From Alteromonas_E sp965248545 (GTDB lineage: Bacteria; Pseudomonadota; Gammaproteobacteria; Enterobacterales; Alteromonadaceae), in contig OZ252110.1 in the NCBI GenBank assembly GCA_965248545.1, forward strand, positions 3,782,001-3,846,000: a stretch of 64,000 nt of DNA. Direction: 5' to 3'. A program made the translations under genes and the position numbers. The notes beneath the pieces are model-generated. The model was given only the letters and a program-made list of their open reading frames with translations, did no database searches and was not told the DNA's origin. Positions 8,941 through 18,421 of this stretch are shown here, piece after piece (position 1 is the first letter of the stretch; the number at the start of each line of letters is the position of its first letter).

Positions 8941-11900
8941 TCATAGTGAATACGTCAACCCTAAGAAGTACTGCGTTCCAAAGAATTGGATGGTGCCCGT
9001 CTGCTCTGGTGAACTGAAGTAACTCTTTGTGGGTTCATCCGTTAAGTTATTAATTTGGAAAAGCACACTCATGTTTTCATTGATTTCATAAGAGGCTTGG
9101 TAATCAATAACCATTTCAGAATCAAAGTTGACCGTTTGGTCATTAACCGCGACTTGCTCAGACACAAACTGATCACGATAGCGACCACTGATACGGGTTT
9201 CAAAACCTTCGTGCTCCCAGAAAAGTGTTACTTGAGCAACATTTTCAGAAAGACCTGGTAACGCACTGGCAAACACCCCATTCCCCGTTGTCAGTGAAAT
9301 TTCACTCTCAGTGAACGAGTAACTCGCATTCAAACCTAAACCAGACCAAAGGCCAGGAAGCATGCTGTAAATTTGCGTGTAAGCTAATTCGATACCGCGA
9401 ATATAACCCCCTTCGGCATTGTTTACCGCAGTCTCGTACTTACCATTTTCTGTCGGAACGGTAATGAATACTGGGTCGCCGTTTGCATCACGGGCTAACT
9501 CTGGCTCCTGTCCCGAAAACTCTGGTTCTAAGAATACCGGAATCGTGACATTGTCTGGCACGATAAAACCGTTTGCCTCAAAGTCGTACGGTTCGGTCGC
9601 GATGTTTTCGATAAATGATTCAATGTCTTTATAGAAAGCAGCGGCAACGAAAGCACCATCAGTTTCCTGGAAGTAGTACTCGTAAGAAATATCGTACTGA
9701 GTTGCGTAGAACGGCTCTAGATACGGACTGTTTCGCGCAGAACCATTAATTCGAGCGGTCGGCGTAGAAACGGTGATTTCACCACTATCGCGATCCTGAA
9801 CAGCTGTGACGGTTTCAATCGTTGTAGACGCGTTTGCCGCAAAACGGTTGATTGGCGCACGCCCCATCACTTTCGCGGCCGCAACACGAACTTGATGACC
9901 GTTGTCTAAGTCAAAATTCAAGTTGATGCTCGGCAACACATCAGAATATTCATGCGTAATAATCGCCGGACGATAAAATGCGTTAATTAAACCTGCGTCA
10001 TCAGTAATCAGCTGCGCACCGGCAGTTGGGTCAGACACCTCAACCGATGTTCCCGTCTCTGGATCTTCGATAAAGCGAGTTGCGCGCTGCAAGGTCGTTG
10101 AGGCTTGCTTTGAATCAACGTAACGCACACCGATGTTACCAGTTACCGGAATATCGCCGATTTCGGTATCGATGTTAGCCATCAAGTAAGCGGCATTGAC
10201 GGTTTCAAACACATCACCACTCTCTTGTACCGACCATGCTGTTGATGGACCAGTTCCCGGACCATTAATAACACCAGCAGCTCCTGGACCCCAGGTTTGC
10301 ACTGGTTGTGGGATTCCGCCTGGGAACCAAGCATTCAATGCGGCGTCGAGGTCAATGGCGAGATAGCTTGGGAAGTAACCAAAGTCACCACTCCAATTAA
10401 CCACTTCGGCCATGCCTGGCGTTAGACGCAACGGCGGCTGACTGGCTGAAAAGGCAGAATCGTTACCATATTCAAATACCGAACGGTCGTTGCTGTATTC
10501 GCGGTCAGAATAACGTCCACCGAACTCGATGCTAGAAATGAACGCATTGTCTAGCGAGTACTGGAAATCAAGGCGATATGCATCGAGTTCATCTTCGTTT
10601 TGGAACGGGTAAATGCCGTATTTACTGACCATGACACGATCGAGGTCGGTAAACAGCTGCGATTGATTAAACGCCAAGTCAGGTAAGTTGAGCCCGTTTA
10701 ACTGATAAGAAATAGAAATATTTTCATCAAAACGAGGGTTTGGTGCATTCGCATCTTCGCCGACCAATGACCATAATAGACCGTTACGGAAATCACTCTC
10801 AGCTTTAGACAATGAGATGTCTAGTTGTGCTGACCAGTTGTCGCTGATGTCCCAGTCTAAGTTAATCCCGTAGCTTTCGACTTGGTCGAAATCTTGGTTA
10901 TCGTCATTTACCAACTCGACACGTGTAAAGCTGTCGCTGGTGCGCGTAAAGGTTCCGCCAATAACGGAACGGTTTACCACCACAGGGTTAGTGATAGACG
11001 TGCTTACACCACCTAATTTAACGCGGAAACCGCGTGCAAACGCTTCAGAATCAAATTTCGATATAAAGGCATCTGCTTTTAAGGTGAAGTTGTCTGTAGG
11101 CGCCCATTCAATCGCACCGATGTAACCGTCACGGGTTTCTTCCCCGCCCTTGTGCTGCATTTCGAAACCTTCCGAAATCAACTCACAGTTTTGCTCGAAC
11201 TCGACTTCTTGGCATTGTGCGTTGGTGTACACACCATCAACATCAGTGACACCGTTATATGCAAGGCCAATAAACTGTGTGGAGACACTCGGTTGATACA
11301 AGCGCGCATATCCCAGCGCTAGGCCAAGTGTATCGTCAAGGAATTTACCTTGATAAGAGAAACTCAAACGATGGCCATATTCTTCGCCATCAGGGATCTC
11401 GTCAGCGCGATCGTTAAACATACCGCGCACATTCATATTGAATGTGTGTTGCTCATCATTATCTAGCGGGCTCGCAGTGCGCAATTCTACCGTACCAGCT
11501 ACCCCCCCTTCGATTAGAGACGCCTTTGGAGACTTATAGACCGCTGCAGACGTAATTAACTCAGACGGATACTGGTCAAACTCGATCGAACGAGTACCAC
11601 TCGTCGAAACCTGCTCACGACCATTTAGTGTCGAGAAGACAAAACCACCAGATAGACCACGAATATTAATTTCCGCCGCTTGACCACCGGTTCTGACCGC
11701 TGAAATACCGGGCAAACGCGTTAAGGCGTCAGCCATAGATACGTCGGGTAGACCGCCCAAATCATCAGCTGACAGCTGTTCTGATACGGTATCACCAAAA
11801 CGTTTTTGATTGAGTGATTGAATTAGACTGGTACTAAAACCCCGTACCTCAATTCGTTCTATTTCTTCTTCAGGTACTTCTGGACTTTCCGCTTCCTGTG

Positions 11901-11979
11901 CGTACAGAGGATGACTGACAAAAGCCAATCCACTCGCCACAAGAGCTGCGGTGATCAAACTGGGTTTGAATTTATGCAT
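8941..11979 (-). CDS. TonB-dependent receptor 1 (probable alpha-glucan oligosaccharide transporter)
   Basis: An outer-membrane receptor of about 1012 residues. A signal peptide ends near LYAQ, followed by a TonB-box-like IERIEVRG, a plug domain (LSADDLGGLPDVSMADAL, INIRGL, GGVAGTVEL) and a long beta-barrel with many aromatic-ended strands. It resembles the Xanthomonas/Caulobacter type of carbohydrate receptor. An ATG at 11991 is also in frame, but GGGAC sits about 6 bases before the ATG at 11979, the same layout as in receptor 2. The pullulanase gene follows, so a maltodextrin-type ligand is inferred. Transport needs TonB-ExbB-ExbD, which are not in this window. Confidence 0.87.
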   Translation of the reverse strand: MHKFKPSLITAALVASGLAFVSHPLYAQEAESPEVPEEEIERIEVRGFSTSLIQSLNQKRFGDTVSEQLSADDLGGLPDVSMADALTRLPGISAVRTGGQAAEINIRGLSGGFVFSTLNGREQVSTSGTRSIEFDQYPSELITSAAVYKSPKASLIEGGVAGTVELRTASPLDNDEQHTFNMNVRGMFNDRADEIPDGEEYGHRLSFSYQGKFLDDTLGLALGYARLYQPSVSTQFIGLAYNGVTDVDGVYTNAQCQEVEFEQNCELISEGFEMQHKGGEETRDGYIGAIEWAPTDNFTLKADAFISKFDSEAFARGFRVKLGGVSTSITNPVVVNRSVIGGTFTRTSDSFTRVELVNDDNQDFDQVESYGINLDWDISDNWSAQLDISLSKAESDFRNGLLWSLVGEDANAPNPRFDENISISYQLNGLNLPDLAFNQSQLFTDLDRVMVSKYGIYPFQNEDELDAYRLDFQYSLDNAFISSIEFGGRYSDREYSNDRSVFEYGNDSAFSASQPPLRLTPGMAEVVNWSGDFGYFPSYLAIDLDAALNAWFPGGIPQPVQTWGPGAAGVINGPGTGPSTAWSVQESGDVFETVNAAYLMANIDTEIGDIPVTGNIGVRYVDSKQASTTLQRATRFIEDPETGTSVEVSDPTAGAQLITDDAGLINAFYRPAIITHEYSDVLPSINLNFDLDNGHQVRVAAAKVMGRAPINRFAANASTTIETVTAVQDRDSGEITVSTPTARINGSARNSPYLEPFYATQYDISYEYYFQETDGAFVAAAFYKDIESFIENIATEPYDFEANGFIVPDNVTIPVFLEPEFSGQEPELARDANGDPVFITVPTENGKYETAVNNAEGGYIRGIELAYTQIYSMLPGLWSGLGLNASYSFTESEISLTTGNGVFASALPGLSENVAQVTLFWEHEGFETRISGRYRDQFVSEQVAVNDQTVNFDSEMVIDYQASYEINENMSVLFQINNLTDEPTKSYFSSPEQTGTIQFFGTQYFLGLTYSL

Positions 11980-12065
11980 GTGTTGTCCCATCGCAGTTGT
12001 TAAAAAAGTGAGTCTTGCTCAAACAGACAATTGGCAATATTTCACCTTATTTTAATAATCGTCTC

Positions 12066-12113
12066 ATGGTACGCCCGCAGCCCGCGCCCTACAACGCGTT
12101 GCATACGTATTCA
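12066..12113 (-). promoter_or_regulatory. Promoter and operator-like motif of the receptor 1 gene
   Basis: Read on the minus strand: TGAATACGTATGCA (12113-12100), 5 bases, TTGTAG as -35 (12094-12089), 17 bases, TACCAT as -10 (12071-12066). The boxes are weak, but the same layout is found at receptor 2. The central ATACGTAT palindrome with a CG core is LacI-family-like. The predicted leader is about 80 bases. Confidence 0.6.
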
Positions 12114-12297
12114 GTAACATTTGTTTACGTTTAGTTTACAACGACCAAAAACACAAGGAACAAACGTATACCTCTGTAATTATTGATTTTTTTAAGAGAT
12201 AAAAGGGTCTTGAAGGATAAATGTGTCTAAATACTAATGTTGAGCTATATCAATATAAGCCACACCCAACTGTTAACATTTTGTTTACATAACAATG
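12114..12297. other. Intergenic region between receptor 1 promoter and halogenase A
   Basis: Part of a 318-base gap (11980-12297) with no convincing gene. It is AT-rich. TTAACATT (12273-12280) and AATGTTAA (12294-12301) form an 8-bp inverted repeat overlapping the halogenase A stop codon, but with no T-run, so it is not a clear terminator. Two similar strings, AACATTTGTTTAC and AACATTTTGTTTAC, occur near 12117 and 12276. Confidence 0.4.
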
Positions 12298-13782
12298 TTA
12301 ATTAAGTTGTTCTAAGTTGTGCTGGTGAGGCGTGAAATTCAATGCACAGCCATGCAAAAATTGTTGCACGTTTTGCTCCGAATAAAGGTCGCCCTTTCCA
12401 GGTTGTTGTTGTGCTATCGGGGGGAAGGCGCCATAACCTGCCAGTAAACAATGCCAAGACAGACTACCAAAATGTGATTCCAAGTTTTGGCGCTGTATTT
12501 CTTCGCGCAGATCGCCGCGCTTAAACCACACGTCAAAAATGTGGCCCAATGAATCGGAGAACTGATTGTTATCGCGATTCGCTCGCCAGTACTCGGTATC
12601 AGAACGCGTATTGAGTTTATAGTGCGCCACTATATAGTCGCGTACATGTTCAAATCGAGCGTGTATCTTCTGGTTAAATTCCTGTTGATGTAAGCCGGTG
12701 TAATTCCCTTTTTTCCAATGCTCTATAAAGCTTTCAATGCACACTTGGACCAGATGCAAAGCTGTCGCCTCAAGTGGTTCAATAAAACCTTGCGATAGCC
12801 CTAACCCTAAGCAGTTCTTAACCCAATGTTGCTTTAACTGCCCAACACGCATTTTAAGGTGCCGAGCTTCAATGTCGTCCGTTACGCTTAAGTGAGACCG
12901 CAACGCTTGTTCTGCCTGCTCAGCGCTGACAAAGGCATCACTGTAGACGTAACCGTTTCCTGTGCGATTGGTCAAAGGTATAGACCAACACCAACCATGC
13001 CCTAGGGCCGTCGATGTCGTTTGGACTGGGAGTAACGCCTGTGCTGGCGTAGGGATCACTACGGCCGCATTATTAAACAAATTCTGGCTAAAGGATTCGA
13101 ACGGTACCTTCAGTTCTTTTTGCATCAATAAGGATGCAAACCCCGTACAATCGATAAAAAAATCGCCTTCAACACATTGTCCGCTCTTCAACCCTAAGCT
13201 TCGTATATCGCCATTTTTGTGTCGAAGGGTGGTAACAACCTCTCCCTCAATATGCGTTACGCCGTGTTGGGTGCCATGCTGTTTTAAATACTGACCTAGA
13301 AGGTGTGAATCAAAGTGATAGCCATATTCGATCCGAAATGGGAAGGTCTCAGGTGTTATCGGCCCTTTGTTTTGCGCCGCCAACACGCCGTTCAATAAGA
13401 ATTTGTCTGGTAGTGTTTCAGTCTCTAAACCTAAACGTCGTGTACGGCAATTCACTTCAAAAGCGCGCTCGGTAAAGGTGTCGACCTGACTGATAAATGG
13501 ATGACTGTAAGCGTTTATACCAGATTGTGGGCTCCAACCCTTAAATTGAATGTTCACCTTGTAAGTGGCGTTGCAAAACGGCATCCAATCCCGCTCTTGA
13601 ATACCACACAATGAAAAGAAGCGTTTCAGCGTCGGCGTAGAGCCTTCGCCTACCCCAACTATACCGATATCACTGGATTCGATTAATGTAACCTTGATTG
13701 ACTCTGCTGGTAGTAATGTACTGAGCAAATTTGCTGCCATCCAGCCCGCTGTTCCACCACCTAAGATCACCACGTGTTGCAT
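12298..13782 (-). CDS. Tryptophan-halogenase-like flavoprotein A
   Basis: A 494-residue FAD-dependent protein of the tryptophan halogenase family. Visible landmarks are the N-terminal FAD motif LGGGTAGW, GVGEGSTPTL, a lysine at about residue 75 (NATYKVNIQFKGW) where flavin halogenases have the catalytic lysine, the WCWSIP form of the WxWxIP signature near 264-269, and EPLEAT near 335-340. By family it would use FADH2 and a halide to halogenate an aromatic substrate, but no substrate can be read from the sequence. Relatives beside TonB-dependent receptors in marine and plant-associated bacteria have no proven role. It starts 13 bases after halogenase B, with AAAGGGG upstream, so the two are co-translated from one mRNA. 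A separate flavin reductase would be needed; none is nearby. Confidence 0.85.
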   Translation of the reverse strand: MQHVVILGGGTAGWMAANLLSTLLPAESIKVTLIESSDIGIVGVGEGSTPTLKRFFSLCGIQERDWMPFCNATYKVNIQFKGWSPQSGINAYSHPFISQVDTFTERAFEVNCRTRRLGLETETLPDKFLLNGVLAAQNKGPITPETFPFRIEYGYHFDSHLLGQYLKQHGTQHGVTHIEGEVVTTLRHKNGDIRSLGLKSGQCVEGDFFIDCTGFASLLMQKELKVPFESFSQNLFNNAAVVIPTPAQALLPVQTTSTALGHGWCWSIPLTNRTGNGYVYSDAFVSAEQAEQALRSHLSVTDDIEARHLKMRVGQLKQHWVKNCLGLGLSQGFIEPLEATALHLVQVCIESFIEHWKKGNYTGLHQQEFNQKIHARFEHVRDYIVAHYKLNTRSDTEYWRANRDNNQFSDSLGHIFDVWFKRGDLREEIQRQNLESHFGSLSWHCLLAGYGAFPPIAQQQPGKGDLYSEQNVQQFLHGCALNFTPHQHNLEQLN

Positions 13783-13795
13783 TAATCGCCCCTTT

Positions 13796-15286
13796 CTAAA
13801 CCTTCGCGATCATATTATTAATATAGTCATCGTGCGAAGGCAGCTGTGATAACGGTTCTTGTTTTATGCGCGCAATTGAATTGAGCATATCCATCAACTG
13901 CTGCTCAGACATGCCATTGGCGATGGGATGATAATCTTGCGGCTGAATGCCTTGCCCCATCATGACTTGTAGCCAAGAGCTTTCTAAAAACAAATCGTTA
14001 CTCTCTCTAAAGAGCTTACCGGTTTGCTTAAATAGCGCAATTTTATGGGCCAACGAGTCGGGAATCGGACTGTTGCGTCGATCATCCCAAAAGCGCTCAC
14101 CGTGCCTTTCGTTCAACACATAGTGCAAAATTAGAAAATCCCTAATTTGATTAAATTCCAGCTCTGATTGTTGGTTATATTCGTCAATCGCGGCCTGTTG
14201 ATAACCATTATGCGGGAACAACTGAACAAGACGGGTAATCGCCGACTGAATTAAGTGAATACTGGTCGATTCCAGCGGTTCTAGGAATCCACTGGATAAC
14301 CCTACCGCTAACACATTTTTATGCCATTGTTGGCGACGTCTACCGGTAGTAAACCGCACTACCCTCGGCTCATCCAATGCTGGTGTATCTAAGTTATTCA
14401 ATAACAAGGCGGTGGCTTCGTCTTCTGACATGTAACGACTACTGAAAACGTGACCATTGCCATTGCGATGCTGTAATGGAATGCGCCACTGCCACCCCGC
14501 CGTTCTTGCGATTGAACGGGTAAATGGCGCCGTTTGTTCGTGCCGCTCTGATGGCACAGCAACAGCGCGATCGCATGGCAGCCAATGGCTCCAATCATCG
14601 TAACCAACGCCCATCTGTTGCTGGATAAGCAATGCTCTAAACCCTGAGCAATCGATAAAGAAGTCGCCTTCGACTCGCTCGCCGTTTTCTAACTGCAATG
14701 ATTGAACATCACCATTTGCATGCAGCTGCACATCAACGACTTTACCCTCGGTACGCATCACGCCCATGGATTCACATAAGGTACGCAGATAGCGCGCATA
14801 CAAAGCCGCATCAAAGTGATAAGCAAACGGTAATTCTATGATCGGGTCTTTACTGTTGATTTGCGCAAATTTGCCTGCTTCGGCGGCCAAATAATTTAGG
14901 TCAAAAGACCATAAATCTTGTTTGTAACCCAGTTGTTTTGCGCGCTGCCAAAAGTGATGAAAATGGCAAAACGCCATGCTTTTCCCAGGGGCTCCGAACG
15001 TGTGATAGTACTGTTGCTCAGGTTTAGTCCAGCCCTCAAACCGAATCGCTAGTTTCATGGTCGCCTTGGTTTGCTTGAGAAACTCAGCTTCATTGATGCC
15101 AAGCACTTGGTTCACCAAGCGGATTGGTGGGATCGTCGCTTCGCCTACACCAACGATGCCAATATCGTCAGATTCAACTAGTTCGATTTCGATCGGAACA
15201 CCAATGATTTTCTTAATCAGCGCAGCTGACAACCATCCGGCAGTACCGCCACCTAATACAACAACTTTGTTCACTCTATTTTTCAT
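13796..15286 (-). CDS. Tryptophan-halogenase-like flavoprotein B
   Basis: About 496 residues, a paralogue of halogenase A. It has the FAD motif LGGGTAGW, GVGEATIPPI, the candidate catalytic lysine near residue 78 (KATMKLAIRFEGW), WQWRIP for the WxWxIP signature, and EPLESTSIHL. All key family motifs are present in both copies, so neither looks decayed. The frame extends to a TTG at 15319, inside a terminator-like stem; ATGs at 15295 and 15286 are both possible. I prefer 15286, which gives a short N-terminus like that of copy A, although its Shine-Dalgarno site is weak (GAG 4 bases upstream). It follows receptor 2 after a gap with two stem-loops. Confidence 0.83.
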   Translation of the reverse strand: MKNRVNKVVVLGGGTAGWLSAALIKKIIGVPIEIELVESDDIGIVGVGEATIPPIRLVNQVLGINEAEFLKQTKATMKLAIRFEGWTKPEQQYYHTFGAPGKSMAFCHFHHFWQRAKQLGYKQDLWSFDLNYLAAEAGKFAQINSKDPIIELPFAYHFDAALYARYLRTLCESMGVMRTEGKVVDVQLHANGDVQSLQLENGERVEGDFFIDCSGFRALLIQQQMGVGYDDWSHWLPCDRAVAVPSERHEQTAPFTRSIARTAGWQWRIPLQHRNGNGHVFSSRYMSEDEATALLLNNLDTPALDEPRVVRFTTGRRRQQWHKNVLAVGLSSGFLEPLESTSIHLIQSAITRLVQLFPHNGYQQAAIDEYNQQSELEFNQIRDFLILHYVLNERHGERFWDDRRNSPIPDSLAHKIALFKQTGKLFRESNDLFLESSWLQVMMGQGIQPQDYHPIANGMSEQQLMDMLNSIARIKQEPLSQLPSHDDYINNMIAKV

Positions 15287-15297
15287 AGCGCTCATAG

Positions 15298-15326
15298 AAA
15301 AAAAACCACTTTTATACAAAGTGGTT
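15298..15326 (-). terminator. Terminator-like stem-loop between receptor 2 and halogenase B
   Basis: AAACCACTTT (15302-15311) and AAAGTGGTTT (15317-15326) form a perfect 10-bp stem with a 5-base loop; on the minus strand the stem ends in a T-run (seven T, counting the stem). It ends just before the likely start codon of halogenase B. It may stop most receptor transcripts and let a fraction continue, lowering enzyme levels relative to the receptor. Confidence 0.7.
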
Positions 15327-15348
15327 TGACTTTATCCCAGGGAGTCAG

Positions 15349-15373
15349 CTGTAGGCAATCTGGGTTTGCCTAC
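15349..15373 (-). other. Second stem-loop downstream of receptor 2
   Basis: TGTAGGCAA (15349-15357) pairs perfectly with TTGCCTACA (15365-15373) around 7 bases. No T-run follows. It lies 18 bases past the receptor stop and could protect the receptor mRNA 3' end after processing. Confidence 0.55.
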
Positions 15374-15390
15374 AACTGAACAGTTTCAAG

Positions 15391-18174
15391 TTAGAACGTG
15401 TAATTGAATCCTAACAAGAAATTACGACCAAACGACTGATAACGTGTCACTTCACGTGAATCAGCATTGGTTTGCAACGTATCTTCGTCAGTCAAGTTTT
15501 GACCCTGAAGCGTTACTCTTAATCCATCTAACATATCGATACCTGACTCGCTAAAGTCATACGCGATCTGTGCATCCCAAAGCTCACCACCTTGGTCAAC
15601 CGTTTCAACCAATGACAAGCTTAAACCACGTGTTTCTGTTGCAAAGTCAGAACGCTTACGGCCTGATACGCGGAACTCGAAACCGGCTTTTTCATAGAAT
15701 GCAGTAAGTTGATAGCCTTCATCAGATAAGCCTGGTACGCGCGTACCATCGTCCAAATGACCGTTCATGAAAGTAGCGTTAGCAAATATGCCGAACCCTT
15801 CTAAGCTGTCATGGAATAAATCAAACGGCACGCTAGCTTGGATTTCCCAACCTTGCACAGTACCGGTTAAGCCATCTTCCTTGGCGTCTACCAAGCCCAT
15901 AAAGGTCGCTGGCGCTTGCCCTTCAGAACCTTGGTGGAACGACGGAATATACACTGATGTGAAATCCGCTAACAAACTTGAATCCCTGTGCCAGTTACGT
16001 AGATCTTTCAAGAAAAACGCTACTGCAAAGAAACCAGAGTCCGCGAAATAATTCTCATATGACAAGTCAAACTGGTTGGCAGCCAACGGTCGCAAGTTTG
16101 CGTTACCCGCGCTACCGCTCCATGGGCCGTTTTCAGGGTTCGCATTAGTGATTTGGTTATCGTTAAACGCAAATGACACCTGCGCGTTTGGACGCATGTC
16201 GTCTAAGCGTGGACGACTCTCAACGCGTGATAACGCTGTACGGATATATTGGTTTTCAGCGACTTCTAAACTCAAGTTCAAGCTTGGTAACACGCTAGTG
16301 TAGTCAGCACCACCGTCGACCGGTGCCGCGTCAGTAAATCCAGTCGCGTTTGTCGTTGTGTTAAAACCGGAACTCTTCTGATCAACATCGATAATTTGCA
16401 CACCGAAGTTACCGCGTAAATAGGTATCGCCTAAGTCCGCTTCGATATCAAATTTAGTGTAGAAGGTTAGCAACTCTTCTTCGACTGTGTAGGTATCACC
16501 AAAACGGTCGTTTTGCACTAATGCCGCATCATTTTCGATGTAGTAACCACTGTTGAACAGCGCCAGTGAATCGTATGCCAACACACCGTTGATACCGATG
16601 AAGCTTAGGTCTGCGACACCGAGTACATTTGGAATCGGGCCGTCTCCTGGATACTCTGGCGCCGTCAAGTAAGCACCATTATTGATCTTAGTTTTACTCC
16701 GGTCAGAGAATACGACACCCGCTTCAACGCCCGAGATAACGCCGTAATCCAAGAAGCCTTTAAGTTCCGCACGGAACGTGTCTAGAGATTCATCAAAATC
16801 AGGTTGGTTAACGAATCCGTCTTGTGAATCGCTACCAAACAAAGGGTTACCCCACGCCTGAGGACCCGCCAAACGAATCAGATTTGGATCGGTATAATCT
16901 AACGTGGTTAGACTTGGATGTGCGCCGTAGACTGCGCCTTGAGGTGTCATGGTCCAGCTACGCGCAATTGGCGTGCGTCCCTCTGTGCCAGCACGACCTA
17001 CACCTGAATAACTTTCGATGTTAGTAATGGTTTTTTCAACATCACCGGTTGAGAAATCGAACTCTGCGACCCAGTTTTCATCGATAACGTATTCCACGTT
17101 TAAGCCAAATGTCGTCAATTCCGCTTCTTTGCTCTCAGCATCATTTCGAATAACCGAGAAAAAGTCAGCGAAAGTACCCGCTGTTACCAGACCATTTTGC
17201 ACTTCAGTGATGGTGTAGTTTTGCGTACCCCACTCAGCGCCACCTTCTTCAATTCCACGGAAGACTTTGTCTTCTTTGAAGTCGATATAAAGTGCGTCCA
17301 ACTTAACAGTCAAATCATCGCTAGGTGCCCACTCAACTACCGCTGCGATTGAATCACGTTCCATCATCGCTGAACGAACAAAAGAGTCATGACCACCTAG
17401 GATCTGCGTACCTTCTGGTACTGTCACACCTGGCGCTGCTTTTTCTGGGTTTGCACCTGTGTAACCCCAGCCACGGAATTGCTCTTCTTGGCTTGGAGAT
17501 TCCATCGACGCCAGCGTTAATGCAACACCAACGGTGTCATCGGCAAACGTGTCAACGAAGTTAAGTGCGAATCGGTGACCTTGATCATCAAAGTCTGGGT
17601 TGGCTGAATCTTTACCGTTTTGCTCAATAAGGCCATTGAACGTTATCGTTCTTTCTTTACCAAGAGGGTTGATCGTTTGTAAATCAACTGTACCGCCGAT
17701 GCCCTGTGCCATTAGTGACGCATCCGGTGTTTTGTAAACTAAAACATTAGCAACGATTTCTGACGGGTAAAGGTCGAACTCTACCCCACGGTTATCCCCC
17801 ATGCCTAACAATTCACGGCCATTCAGTGACGTGCCTACATAGTTTTCATTAAAACCACGCACAGACAAACCACTTGTACGTCCATCACGACGCTCACCGG
17901 CAAGACCAGGCAAACGCGCCAATGACTCTGCAATACTTGTATCAGGTAATTTACCGATATCTTCAGCTGACAAGGCTTCAACAATAGACGTGTTGTCCAT
18001 TTTAATAGCTTGAGCTCGTTGTAAACTGCCTCGAATACCAGAGACTTGGATGACTTCGTAATCTGGCTCTTGCGCTTCAGCTTCTTGTTGTTGAGCTAAC
18101 GCTTGACCAGAAGAAAATGCGAAGCCACTGGATAGCAACGCAACCTTAATAAGGTTTGGTTTAAATTGTTTCAT
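15391..18174 (-). CDS. TonB-dependent receptor 2 (Xanthomonas/Caulobacter type)
   Basis: An outer-membrane receptor of about 927 residues. A signal peptide ends at ALAQ, then a short Gln/Glu-rich stretch, a TonB-box-like YEVIQVSG, and the plug (IRGSLQRAQAIK, LSAEDIGKLPDTSIAESL, LPGLAGERR, LSVRGF, GIGGTVDLQT). A barrel follows, ending in LLGFNYTF with the aromatic last residue typical of outer-membrane barrels. The frame extends 54 codons upstream through operator sequence; the ATG at 18174 has GGGAC 5 bases before it and gives the signal peptide. It heads the halogenase B-A genes. The ligand is unknown; the promoter layout shared with receptor 1 suggests a related glycan or a modified derivative. 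Confidence 0.87.
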   Translation of the reverse strand: MKQFKPNLIKVALLSSGFAFSSGQALAQQQEAEAQEPDYEVIQVSGIRGSLQRAQAIKMDNTSIVEALSAEDIGKLPDTSIAESLARLPGLAGERRDGRTSGLSVRGFNENYVGTSLNGRELLGMGDNRGVEFDLYPSEIVANVLVYKTPDASLMAQGIGGTVDLQTINPLGKERTITFNGLIEQNGKDSANPDFDDQGHRFALNFVDTFADDTVGVALTLASMESPSQEEQFRGWGYTGANPEKAAPGVTVPEGTQILGGHDSFVRSAMMERDSIAAVVEWAPSDDLTVKLDALYIDFKEDKVFRGIEEGGAEWGTQNYTITEVQNGLVTAGTFADFFSVIRNDAESKEAELTTFGLNVEYVIDENWVAEFDFSTGDVEKTITNIESYSGVGRAGTEGRTPIARSWTMTPQGAVYGAHPSLTTLDYTDPNLIRLAGPQAWGNPLFGSDSQDGFVNQPDFDESLDTFRAELKGFLDYGVISGVEAGVVFSDRSKTKINNGAYLTAPEYPGDGPIPNVLGVADLSFIGINGVLAYDSLALFNSGYYIENDAALVQNDRFGDTYTVEEELLTFYTKFDIEADLGDTYLRGNFGVQIIDVDQKSSGFNTTTNATGFTDAAPVDGGADYTSVLPSLNLSLEVAENQYIRTALSRVESRPRLDDMRPNAQVSFAFNDNQITNANPENGPWSGSAGNANLRPLAANQFDLSYENYFADSGFFAVAFFLKDLRNWHRDSSLLADFTSVYIPSFHQGSEGQAPATFMGLVDAKEDGLTGTVQGWEIQASVPFDLFHDSLEGFGIFANATFMNGHLDDGTRVPGLSDEGYQLTAFYEKAGFEFRVSGRKRSDFATETRGLSLSLVETVDQGGELWDAQIAYDFSESGIDMLDGLRVTLQGQNLTDEDTLQTNADSREVTRYQSFGRNFLLGFNYTF

Positions 18175-18275
18175 AGGTGTCCCGTTCCTGTTAGTGAATG
18201 CCACTCTTGTTGGTGAATTTACGTCGTTCAAAATACTGATCGCGCAATTACACTGAGCGTTATTATTCGCCACAG

Positions 18276-18323
18276 ATCCTATGAACTTATTGTTAACACC
18301 ACAATAAAATGCATACGTATTCA
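18276..18323 (-). promoter_or_regulatory. Promoter and operator-like motif of the receptor 2 gene
   Basis: Read on the minus strand: TGAATACGTATGCA (18323-18310), 5 bases, TTGTGG as -35 (18304-18299), 17 bases, TAGGAT as -10 (18281-18276). The 14-bp motif is identical to that of receptor 1, and both spacings are equal. The predicted leader is about 95 bases. Confidence 0.62.
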
Positions 18324-18421
18324 TAGAATTATGCATAACATAGCATTAACAAAAAAACGACGGGGTTAACATTTTATCTAATATATTCAATACATTAACA
18401 GCTTTTATAGTTCAGATTATT

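Noticed and set aside
12273..12301. Inverted repeat at the end of halogenase A as a terminator
   Set aside because: The stem is AT-rich, has a 13-base loop and no T-run; kept only as a note on the intergenic region.
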